From CAZOOK01 sp964581385 (lineage in GTDB: Bacteria; Pseudomonadota; Gammaproteobacteria; Nevskiales; Nevskiaceae), in the NCBI GenBank assembly GCA_964581385.1, contig CAZOOK010000007.1, positions 1 through 64,000 of the forward strand: 64,000 nucleotides of DNA, written 5' to 3'. This document shows positions 9,321 through 16,643 of the stretch, one piece after another. The stretch's first letter is position 1. Each line of letters begins with the position of its first letter. The position numbers and the translations under genes are program-made. Under the pieces are notes generated by a model that saw nothing but the letters and a program-made list of their open reading frames with translations, made no database searches and was not told the origin of the DNA.

Positions 9321-9587
9321 TCAGGGCGCCGCTGGCACTTCAGGCGCTCCCAGTGCATGGATGGCCTCGACCACGTCGCTTACGGTGCGGACATGCCTGA
9401 AACTTTCCGGCTGGATTTTCCTGCCGGTCATTTCCTTGAGTTTCAATACGAGATCGATGGCGTCGATACTGTCGATTCCGAGGTCTTGATAAAGATGCGC
9501 TTCAGGCGTGATCTTCGCCGGATCGATCTCGAAAAGTTCGACCAGCGCGCGCGCGAGGCGTGTATGGATTTCATCTTTGGAGTACAT
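9321..9587 (-). CDS. Acyl carrier protein 1
   Basis: 88-residue acidic four-helix carrier. The phosphopantetheine site is Ser40 in DLGIDSIDAIDL. It resembles the standalone ACPs of aryl-polyene clusters (ApeE/ApeF type) more than fatty-acid AcpP, which has DSLD. It sits between the PlsC-like acyltransferase (69 bases upstream) and the glycosyltransferase. Together with the second ACP at 10644 it gives one carrier per operon. Confidence 0.93.
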   Translation of the reverse strand: MYSKDEIHTRLARALVELFEIDPAKITPEAHLYQDLGIDSIDAIDLVLKLKEMTGRKIQPESFRHVRTVSDVVEAIHALGAPEVPAAP

Positions 9588-9656
9588 GGATAAAATGTGT
9601 CAGGCTTTCCAGAAAATTATATCGGACGATTGGCCCAACCCTTGATGCGGAGCACG

Positions 9657-10448
9657 TTAACGCTTTGAACCGAGCGCCGCCAGCGAGTTAGTAAAGTAGC
9701 TCAAAAAAAACTCCGTCAGCCGTCGTGCAACCAGCGATGGTGGTTCATTCACCGGCGCATAGTCATTTGCGCTCAGTGTTTCACCGACGACCAGCTTCCA
9801 ATTCGGGCGCCGCCGCGGCACTTGGTACCAGGGCTCGGCTTTGGTCAGCGTGGCGGGTTCGCACAGGATAGTGACCGGGACGATATTCGCTCGAGCGGCG
9901 GCGGCGATGCGCGCCGCGCCGCGCTGCATGGACAGCGGCTGGCCCGGAACTGAGCGCGTCCCTTCCGGAAAGATGATCAGCGAACGTCCCATCCGCAGAT
10001 TGCTGGCCGCTTCTTCTATAAGCCGTTCCGACGAGCCGGAATTGGGAATGTAGCTGGCCCAGGACACCGGGCCGCGCGTAAACGGGTTACGCCACAAGGC
10101 TTGCTTCACAATGCAGTCCACTTCCGGCATCAGTGCAATCAGAAAAACAACGTCGATCAGACTCGGATGGTTCGCCACCACCAATTTGCCGCGCTGCAAC
10201 AAACGCTCGCGACCGACCACTTCATAAGAGAGCAGTCCGAGCATCTTCATCTCCCACACGAACACTCGGAAGGTGTAATGCATTGCCAGCTGGATGCGCC
10301 GGCGCGCTGTATCGACATCGCGCGACAGCAATTTCAGTATCGGAAACAGGGTGATGCTCAGCAGCATGCCACCCAAGCCAAAACTGGCAAAGGACAGACC
10401 AGTGGCAAGCGTCCGCAAACCGACATCCAAACGCTCACTTACCCGCAT
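9657..10448 (-). CDS. 1-acyl-glycerol-3-phosphate acyltransferase-like (PlsC family) protein
   Basis: 263 residues. An N-terminal hydrophobic helix (FASFGLGGMLLSITLFPILKL) precedes the acyltransferase domain. The catalytic HX4D motif is present in VANHPSLIDVVF and the substrate-binding motif in FPEGTRS. It is the first gene of the left operon, starting 195 bases from the divergent ACP-2 gene. It would transfer an acyl (possibly polyene) chain to a lipid acceptor at the inner membrane. Confidence 0.9.
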   Translation of the reverse strand: MRVSERLDVGLRTLATGLSFASFGLGGMLLSITLFPILKLLSRDVDTARRRIQLAMHYTFRVFVWEMKMLGLLSYEVVGRERLLQRGKLVVANHPSLIDVVFLIALMPEVDCIVKQALWRNPFTRGPVSWASYIPNSGSSERLIEEAASNLRMGRSLIIFPEGTRSVPGQPLSMQRGAARIAAAARANIVPVTILCEPATLTKAEPWYQVPRRRPNWKLVVGETLSANDYAPVNEPPSLVARRLTEFFLSYFTNSLAALGSKR

Positions 10449-10643
10449 AAGCAGCGCTCTCCCAAACGCTCACGCCCCAGATTCATTCTCCCGCAACGTT
10501 GAGAATTCTATAACGTTCCGCTTGGGTTATACGCTTTCCGCAAGGCGTTTTAGCTCGAATAGGTTAACATTTGCCATAGCTTGGCGGTCTCTCTTTCTGC
10601 AAGTAACGCTCTTGCCACCTCAAACACTCACGAGCCATCACCA
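10449..10643. promoter_or_regulatory. Divergent promoter region between the two APE half-operons
   Basis: 195 bases separate the start codons of the two divergent operons, so both promoters and any shared operator must lie here. A perfect 6-base inverted repeat, TATAAC - 11 bases - GTTATA, lies at 10509-10531. Each arm reads TATAAC in the direction of one operon and could be a -10 hexamer for it; good -35 hexamers were not found at 17 bases. The two -10 candidates lie face to face, so the promoters might overlap or the repeat might be an operator. No regulator gene is present in the cluster. Confidence 0.4.
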
Positions 10644-10922
10644 ATGTCCGCCGTCACTGACGCCGAACGCGAACTAGCCGCACTTCTGGTCGAGGTTTTG
10701 CAGTTGGATGGTCGCAACCCCGCTGTGCTCGATCCGGAAGCTCCTCTTTTTGGCAATCAAACTGGCGGTTGGGGTCTGGACTCAATAGATGCACTCGAAA
10801 TTGCGCTTGCCGTGCAGCAGAAGTTCGGGGTGGTAATGCGCTCCGACGACGAAGCGATGCAGGGCGCCTTCACCTCGGTGCGTACGCTCTGCGAATATGT
10901 ACGAAACGACGCCGGATTCTAG
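10644..10922 (+). CDS. Acyl carrier protein 2
   Basis: 92-residue ACP. The phosphopantetheine serine is Ser47 in GGWGLDSIDALE. The start is the ATG at 10644; an upstream in-frame TTG at 10581 would add 21 residues unlike any ACP. First gene of the right operon. The C-terminus overlaps the next gene by 26 bases. The loop before the DSID motif (LFGNQTGGWG) is longer than in ACP 1, a feature of the second ACP type in APE clusters. Confidence 0.92.
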   Translation: MSAVTDAERELAALLVEVLQLDGRNPAVLDPEAPLFGNQTGGWGLDSIDALEIALAVQQKFGVVMRSDDEAMQGAFTSVRTLCEYVRNDAGF

Positions 10923-11544
10923 CTCCGACACTGCGGAAGGTTCCGTAGTGTTCCCCGCCGCGCTGCTCATAGGCTACCCGCTGCTCATGCACCTGGGGGT
11001 GGTCTTCAAGCAACCCGGTATCGAGTGCGTGGCGCTGCAGTGCCTCTACGCGGCTTTTTTTTATCGGCCGCTGCGGTCCGGCCAGCTGTGGGCCTGGCTC
11101 GGCTTTGCTGTCTTTGCCGCCATCAGCAGCAGCCTGGTGCTATCAGGCCACGGCCTGCGTGTACTTTATCTACCCTCGATTGCGATGCCGGGACTGGTAC
11201 TGCTGGGATTTGCGCGGTCCCTGCTCCCAAAAGAGCTGCCTCTGATAACTCGAATTGCGCAGGCGATGCACCACGGCCCGCTGAGTCCTGAGCAGCGCGC
11301 CTACACGCGCAACGTGACTTGGCTGTGGGTCGGGACTACAGCGCTGCTGTTGCTGGTTACGCTAAGCCTGATCGCGTGGGGCTCTCTGCAAGAATGGTCA
11401 GTGTTCAGCAATTTTGTCAGCTACGGAGTACTGGCTATGGTATTCGTTGCCGAATACGTGTACCGGCGCCGACGCTTTCCCTCTCAGACACACGTCGGAT
11501 TTCCCGCGTTCCTGCGCGCCGTCATCCGCCATGGGCCGCGTTGA
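10897..11544 (+). CDS. COG4648-type integral membrane protein
   Basis: 215 residues with about six hydrophobic helices (for example AWLGFAVFAAISSSLVLSG and VGTTALLLLVTLSLIAWGS). It belongs to a family of predicted membrane proteins found beside ACP genes in aryl-polyene clusters. The conserved stretch HHGPLSPEQRAYTRNVTWLW lies in the central loop. The biochemical function is not established. It overlaps the ACP upstream by 26 bases and the ligase downstream by one start/stop overlap (TTGA). Confidence 0.85.
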   Translation: MYETTPDSSSDTAEGSVVFPAALLIGYPLLMHLGVVFKQPGIECVALQCLYAAFFYRPLRSGQLWAWLGFAVFAAISSSLVLSGHGLRVLYLPSIAMPGLVLLGFARSLLPKELPLITRIAQAMHHGPLSPEQRAYTRNVTWLWVGTTALLLLVTLSLIAWGSLQEWSVFSNFVSYGVLAMVFVAEYVYRRRRFPSQTHVGFPAFLRAVIRHGPR

Positions 11545-12857
11545 AAACGCCTCTGAATACATTTCCACTCATCCGCGACTACCGGCCGACCGCCGCGTAC
11601 CTGTCGACTCCGGCGGGCTGGCTCGATCAGCAAAGCTTTCTCGCTTGCGCCCAGGCGTTCGCCAAACGTCTGCCAACAGCGAACTTCGTCATCAACCTAT
11701 GCGAGTCTCGCGATACCTTTCTGCTGGGTTTTGCCACAGCCCTGCTGCGTGGCCAGACCACTCTGCTGCCGCCCAACCGCTCGGAGGAGACGGTGGCGCG
11801 GATTCGTGCGGCTTACGCTGGCAGCTATGTGCTAAAGGATACAGGCGCGGCAGACGCCGTAGCAGTGCCGGCACTGATCAATACTCCAGTGTCGATCGCG
11901 CAAGTTCCGCGGATTCCGGCCCAGCAGCTGGCCGCCATTACGTTCACCTCAGGTACGACCGGGACCCCACTGGCGTACGCACGCACCTGGGAAAGCCTGT
12001 TCGTTCACGGCAACACGTTGTGTGAGCAGCTCGGGTTCCGCGGCCGCACGATTGTCGCAACCGTACCGCCGCAACACACTTATGGCCTTGAAACGACCGT
12101 GATGTCGGCGCTCGCCGGCGGTGCGGCCATTCATCGAGGACGGCCGTTTTTTCCGCAGGACATCGGCGAAGCGCTGGCGACCGCGAGTGCACCACGCGTC
12201 CTGGTAACGACGCCGATTCATTTGAAGGCCCTGGTCCAGGCACGCCACAACATGCCCGCAATCGAACGGGTGGTATCGGCAACCGCACCACTGGCCACCG
12301 ACCTGGCCTCGCGTGCCGAGCAGCTATTGCAAGCACCCGTTCACGAAGTCTACGGCTCGACCGAAACCGGCGCTCTTGCGACGCGGCGCACCGTCGCCGA
12401 CGAGCTCTGGCAACCGTTGCCCGGCGTCGTGCTAGTGGACGACGGTCTCGGTACGGTCGCCCACGCTCCGCACTTACCGACACCCTTTACCCTTACCGAC
12501 ATACTCGAAGTGGGGACTGACGGACGCTTCCGACTGATCGGTCGGCGTGGCGACATGCTCAAAGTCGCCGGCAAACGGGCTTCGCTGGCTGAATTGAGCC
12601 AGCATTTGCTAGCGATTCCTGGCATCGAAGACGCCGTCGTCTTCGTGCCGCAATCAAAGGCGTCGACCACACTGGAAGCGCGGCCGGCAGCATTGGTCGT
12701 CGCACCCTCGCTCAGTGTCGAACAAATTCTGGAAAGCTTGGCGCGTTGCATAGATCCAGTATTTCTGCCGAGACCGCTGCGCCGCGTTGCCCGACTGCCA
12801 CGCAATGAGCTGGGGAAGCTGGCACAAACGGCATTGCAGGAGTTATTGCAGCCATGA
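11541..12857 (+). CDS. AMP-dependent acyl/aryl-ACP ligase
   Basis: 438-residue ANL-superfamily adenylating enzyme that would activate the aryl (for example 4-hydroxybenzoyl) starter and load it on an ACP (ApeH-type role). The phosphate-binding loop is TFTSGTTGTPLAYART, motif A5 is VYGSTETGALATR, and the hinge region is LIGRRGDMLKVAGKR. The frame is open back to 11319, but the best start is the TTG at 11541, which overlaps the preceding TGA (TTGA) and gives a normal N-terminus. The overlap with the dehydratase gene is 4 bases. Confidence 0.88.
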   Translation: MKTPLNTFPLIRDYRPTAAYLSTPAGWLDQQSFLACAQAFAKRLPTANFVINLCESRDTFLLGFATALLRGQTTLLPPNRSEETVARIRAAYAGSYVLKDTGAADAVAVPALINTPVSIAQVPRIPAQQLAAITFTSGTTGTPLAYARTWESLFVHGNTLCEQLGFRGRTIVATVPPQHTYGLETTVMSALAGGAAIHRGRPFFPQDIGEALATASAPRVLVTTPIHLKALVQARHNMPAIERVVSATAPLATDLASRAEQLLQAPVHEVYGSTETGALATRRTVADELWQPLPGVVLVDDGLGTVAHAPHLPTPFTLTDILEVGTDGRFRLIGRRGDMLKVAGKRASLAELSQHLLAIPGIEDAVVFVPQSKASTTLEARPAALVVAPSLSVEQILESLARCIDPVFLPRPLRRVARLPRNELGKLAQTALQELLQP

Positions 12858-13174
12858 GCGATACCCTTGCCGCGACCGGCTCTTTCACCGTACCTGCCGA
12901 TCATCCTTGTCTTGTCGGTCATTTCCCCGGGGACCCGATCGTGCCGGCTGCGTTGCTGCTCGATCTCATATTCGCCACGGTGCAGGAAGCACAGCCAAAG
13001 CTGGGTGAGCTGCGTGGAGTCAAATCCGCCAAGTTTGTGCATCCAGTCAGACCGGACGAAGAAGTCGGGGTTTTCTTCTCCGTTTCGGGGGACCGAACTA
13101 CAGCCCGCTTCACGTGCAAGACGCAGGCTGGTCAGGTCGCCAGCGGCGAGATCTTACTCGCGCCGCCTCGCTGA
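12854..13174 (+). CDS. 3-hydroxyacyl-ACP dehydratase-like hot-dog protein
   Basis: 106 residues. VPADHPCLVGHFPGDPIVPA is the FabZ/FabA core, including the His and the GHFPGxPxxP loop. At about 100 residues it is shorter than FabZ and matches the small ApeI-type dehydratase that is expected to work with a second hot-dog subunit, here 16038-16496. It would remove water from the beta-hydroxy intermediate to create each double bond. The start overlaps the ligase stop by 4 bases. Confidence 0.88.
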   Translation: MSDTLAATGSFTVPADHPCLVGHFPGDPIVPAALLLDLIFATVQEAQPKLGELRGVKSAKFVHPVRPDEEVGVFFSVSGDRTTARFTCKTQAGQVASGEILLAPPR

Positions 13175-13182
13175 TCTCGGGC

Positions 13183-14097
13183 ATGAACGCCAACACTTGG
13201 CAAAGCCAGCCCGAGCGTGGCTCGGCTTTTTGGATAGGCGTGCTGGTGCGCGTGGCACGTCTGTTAGGGCGATCTGCAACCTGCTCGCTACTGTGGCCGA
13301 TTGCACTGTATTTCGTCGGCACTGGTTCTGCAGCCCGACGCGCGGCGCACGACTATTTACGGCGAGTGCTTGGCCGCAAACCGAACCTCTGGGACGTGGC
13401 ACGGATGTTCCACACATTCGCGGTCTGTACCCTTGATCGCTTCCTCGTCCTCAGCGGTAATGCGAAAAGCTTGCACACCCGACCACATTGGATTCCGGCG
13501 GTCGAAGCCATCACCCGCAGCGGGAATGGTTGCCTCCTGCTAGTGTCGCATCTGGGCAGCTTCGAAGTTCTGAGCCACCTGAGTTCAAGCACGAAGCACG
13601 TGCCACTGCGCGTGCTGCTGGATCGCGCCCAAGGACGCATGCTGACCAATCTGTTCGAGCACCTGAACCCCGATTTCGCTGCGTCCATCATCGATGCCGG
13701 GTTACCGGGACCGCAACTGGTGTTGGCCATGCGGGAAGCACTCGATTCCGGCTGCAATATCGGCATCATGGCGGATCGCGTGCGCGGATCGGAGACAAGC
13801 GTAGATGTGCAATTTCTGGGCGGAACGGCGCGGCTTCCTGCCGCGCCCTGGAACCTGGCGATCGTGTTGAAAGTGCCGGTGGTGCTGGCCTTTGCGATAT
13901 ACCGCGGCGGACGCACCTATGACATCTATTTCGAGATGCTGTCCGAGCGTATCGAAAGCCGGCGTGACGAACGCGCCGCAGTGTCGCGCCGCTGGGCGCA
14001 GCGCTATGCCAATGCGCTGGAACTGCGGGTGCGCGACGCGCCCTACAATTGGTTCAATTTCTTCCCATTCTGGACCGATGAAGCCGCTGACGATTAG
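13183..14097 (+). CDS. LpxL/HtrB-family lipid acyltransferase
   Basis: 304 residues from the ATG at 13183. The HX4E motif of lipid-A late acyltransferases is present in VSHLGSFEVL, followed by LLDRAQGRM and the conserved IMADRVRGSE region. An N-terminal membrane anchor (SATCSLLWPIALYFVGTG) is present. In APE clusters such enzymes probably acylate the glycolipid carrying the polyene. This is the second acyltransferase in the cluster, of a different fold from the PlsC-like one at 9657. It overlaps the following ketosynthase by 20 bases. Confidence 0.88.
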   Translation: MNANTWQSQPERGSAFWIGVLVRVARLLGRSATCSLLWPIALYFVGTGSAARRAAHDYLRRVLGRKPNLWDVARMFHTFAVCTLDRFLVLSGNAKSLHTRPHWIPAVEAITRSGNGCLLLVSHLGSFEVLSHLSSSTKHVPLRVLLDRAQGRMLTNLFEHLNPDFAASIIDAGLPGPQLVLAMREALDSGCNIGIMADRVRGSETSVDVQFLGGTARLPAAPWNLAIVLKVPVVLAFAIYRGGRTYDIYFEMLSERIESRRDERAAVSRRWAQRYANALELRVRDAPYNWFNFFPFWTDEAADD

Positions 14098-15253
14098 TCA
14101 TTACACCGTTACCACCGCCTGCGGGCACGGCAAGGACGCACTGCTTGACGCCTTGCGGCGCGGGAGTACGGGTTTGCGGGCTGAACGCTTCGAGAGCTGC
14201 ACGCTGGACTGCTGGATCGGTCAGGTCGACGGTCTCAACCAGCCGCTACCGCCCATCCATGCCGCCTGGGATTGCCGCAATGCCCGGTTACTGGCACTGG
14301 CGCTGCGGCAGGATGGTTTTCTCGAAGCCGTTGCAGCCGTGCGCGCGCGTTACGGTGCCGATCGCGTTGGCCTGTTCCTAGGCACCAGCACTTCGGGCAT
14401 TCATCAGGCCGAACTTGCCTACCGTCAGCGCGAAGCTGATGGCGCCCTGCCGGCGTGGTTCGACTACGAACGCAGCCAGAGTATCCACGCCGCGACTGAT
14501 CTAGCCAGTCGCTTGTTCGGCCTGAGCGGTTGCAGCCTGACGATTTCGACTGCGTGCTCGTCCAGCGCAAAAGTATTCGCAGCGGCGGCGCGAGCGATCC
14601 GCAGTGGCGTTTGCGATGCGGCGGTGGTCGGCGGCGTCGACAGCCTGTGTCTGACCACATTGCACGGCTTCAACTCCCTACAGCTGATTTCTTCTGAAAT
14701 CTGCCGTCCCGCCGACCTCAAGCGCAAAGGCATCTCCATCGGCGAAGCCGCCGGCTTCGCCATCCTCGATCCCCAGGCCAACAGCAATCTGGCGCTGCTC
14801 GGTTACGGTGAAAGTTCCGACGCCTATCACATGTCAAACCCGGACCCGGAGGGTCGCGGCGCGGAACAGGCGATGCGTAGCGCGCTTGAACGCGCCGGCG
14901 CGACGCCGGCAGATGTGGACTACATCAACCTCCACGGCACAGGAACCCGGGCGAATGATCTCGCCGAAGACCGCGCCGTCGTCAACCTCTTCGGAGCGGC
15001 CACTGCCTGCTCGTCAACCAAGGGCTGGACGGGTCATACGCTCGGCGCCGCAGGTATGGTTGAAGCGGCAATCGCCCTGCTATGCATCGAGCATGGCTTC
15101 ATGCCAATGGGCCTCAACAGGCAGCAGCCGGACCCGCAACTGGGCGCCCATATTCTCGCTGAAACTCACCCTGCCAAGATCGTGCGCGTGCTCTCGAACT
15201 CCTTCGGTTTCGGCGGCAGCAATTGCAGCCTCTTGTTCGGTCGCTGTGTATGA
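14078..15253 (+). CDS. Beta-ketoacyl-ACP synthase (second, FabB-like)
   Basis: 391 residues from the ATG at 14078. The catalytic residues are Cys160 in SLTISTACSSS, His286 in NLHGTGTRAND and His320 in KGWTGHTLGAAG, with Lys315. Known APE systems carry a second ketosynthase (ApeR type), possibly for initiation. The upstream part of the open frame is a shadow of the acyltransferase gene. It is coupled to the next gene by an ATGA overlap. Confidence 0.92.
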   Translation: MKPLTISHYTVTTACGHGKDALLDALRRGSTGLRAERFESCTLDCWIGQVDGLNQPLPPIHAAWDCRNARLLALALRQDGFLEAVAAVRARYGADRVGLFLGTSTSGIHQAELAYRQREADGALPAWFDYERSQSIHAATDLASRLFGLSGCSLTISTACSSSAKVFAAAARAIRSGVCDAAVVGGVDSLCLTTLHGFNSLQLISSEICRPADLKRKGISIGEAAGFAILDPQANSNLALLGYGESSDAYHMSNPDPEGRGAEQAMRSALERAGATPADVDYINLHGTGTRANDLAEDRAVVNLFGAATACSSTKGWTGHTLGAAGMVEAAIALLCIEHGFMPMGLNRQQPDPQLGAHILAETHPAKIVRVLSNSFGFGGSNCSLLFGRCV

Positions 15254-16041
15254 ATATCCTCTATCTCAACGCTATCGGATTGGCTGGTCCGGGCCTGCCG
15301 AACTGGGCCACCACGCGCAGTGTGCTGGCACAGGGCCGCAACCCTGACCTGCCAGACGACGTCGCCTACGTCCCGCAACTGCTGCCACCGAACGAGCGCC
15401 GCCGGGCCACGCCGGCCGTCCGCCAGGCTTTCCGCGCGGCGGAAGACGCCATTTCCGCAACCGAACAACCGGCCCCGCTGTTCGCAACGGTATTTGCGTC
15501 TTCAGATGCCGACCTGAGCGTCAGTCATCGCATAAACACGGCGTTGGCCACCCCACAGCGTGCAGTGTCGCCAACCGACTTCCACAACTCGGTGCACAAC
15601 GCCGCGGCCGGCTACTGGAGCATCGCGACGGGATGCCGTGAACCTTCTACGGCGGTCGGTGGATACGACGGTTCGTTTGCTGTGGGCTTGCTCGAAGCAG
15701 CCACCCAGGTGGCCAGCGACGGCCTGAACGTTCTGATGGTCGCATACGACGTGATTGCACCAGCGCCATTACTCGACAAACGCAGGCTTTCCTGCGCAGC
15801 CAGTATCGCGCTCGTCCTCAGTCCTAAACCGGAACCGTACTCGCTTTGCCAAGTGCGCGTGAGTCTGGCCCGGAACGTCGAAACACGCCTGCCCGACTCC
15901 GCTTTGGAGAATCTCCGGCTGAGCAATCCAGCCCTGCGCGGTCTGCCGCTGTTATGCCTGCTCGCTCGCGGCGAAGTCGGCCACGTCGCACTTCCCTACC
16001 TGATGGACCGCAGCCTGCGTGTTGAGATCGCCCCGGTATGA
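15250..16041 (+). CDS. Beta-ketoacyl synthase-like chain-length factor
   Basis: 263-residue thiolase-fold protein. It resembles the N-terminal ketosynthase domain family of APE chain-length factors: SSDADLSVSHRI and FHNSVHNAAAGYWSI are recognisable, and no active-site Cys or second-half His motifs are present. It is therefore probably a non-catalytic partner (ApeC-type) of one of the ketosynthases. ATGA overlaps join it to both neighbours. Its presumed partner, the ApeO-type enzyme, lies in the other operon. Confidence 0.87.
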   Translation: MNILYLNAIGLAGPGLPNWATTRSVLAQGRNPDLPDDVAYVPQLLPPNERRRATPAVRQAFRAAEDAISATEQPAPLFATVFASSDADLSVSHRINTALATPQRAVSPTDFHNSVHNAAAGYWSIATGCREPSTAVGGYDGSFAVGLLEAATQVASDGLNVLMVAYDVIAPAPLLDKRRLSCAASIALVLSPKPEPYSLCQVRVSLARNVETRLPDSALENLRLSNPALRGLPLLCLLARGEVGHVALPYLMDRSLRVEIAPV

Positions 16042-16496
16042 TCCCTCGCGAACATCTGCGCACGCTGATCGAACACCGCGGTGCGATGTTTCTGCTCGAC
16101 GACGTGCTGGAATGGGACGACACGCGCGTCACCTGCACCGCCACGAGTCATCGGGATAGCGCTAACCCACTTCGGCGCGCGGGCGCGCTGGCGGCCGTGC
16201 ACTTGATCGAGTATGGCGCGCAGGCGATGGCGCTGCATCACGGGCTGCAGGCGGAGGTCACCGGCGAGGAGAGAATTCCTGGTTGGCTGGTCGCCGTGAA
16301 AGGATTAGAACTGAAGGTGAGCCGACTCGACGGAGTGGAATCGCCTCTTGTCGTAACCGCCCGCTGTCTATTGGTATACGCCGGCGGACTACTTTACGAA
16401 TTCACTGTCGAAGCAGGCGGCAATCGGCTGGCTTCGGGGAGAATATCCGCCGTTTCCGCGCGGCGTCAGCCACTAGACATTCAAAGTGACAAATAG
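16038..16496 (+). CDS. ApeP-like hot-dog dehydratase subunit
   Basis: 152 residues. LIEHRGAMFLLDDVLEWDD fits the N-terminal pattern of the 3-hydroxyacyl-ACP dehydratase family in APE clusters; LIEYGAQAMALHHG is the hot-dog central helix. It would partner the small dehydratase at 12854. It is the last gene of the right operon. The 147 bases after it show no intrinsic terminator. Confidence 0.85.
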   Translation: MIPREHLRTLIEHRGAMFLLDDVLEWDDTRVTCTATSHRDSANPLRRAGALAAVHLIEYGAQAMALHHGLQAEVTGEERIPGWLVAVKGLELKVSRLDGVESPLVVTARCLLVYAGGLLYEFTVEAGGNRLASGRISAVSARRQPLDIQSDK

Positions 16497-16643
16497 GGGG
16501 ACCGGGGCACGGTTCGAGTCATATCAGCAGCGCGTATCTGCCACAAAGCAAACCAGATGATACCGATGTACTCGCCGGGCTTTGTTCGCCAAGGCGCGGC
16601 AACCGAACTCGAATCGGTGTGACGATGCTTCTGTCAACAGACT

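Noticed and set aside
8850..9593. 247-codon plus-strand frame
   Set aside because: Antisense to the glycosyltransferase and ACP genes, whose motifs are intact.
16509..16520. GGTTCGAGTC, like a tRNA T-loop
   Set aside because: No acceptor, D- or anticodon arms can be folded around it, and no CCA end follows.
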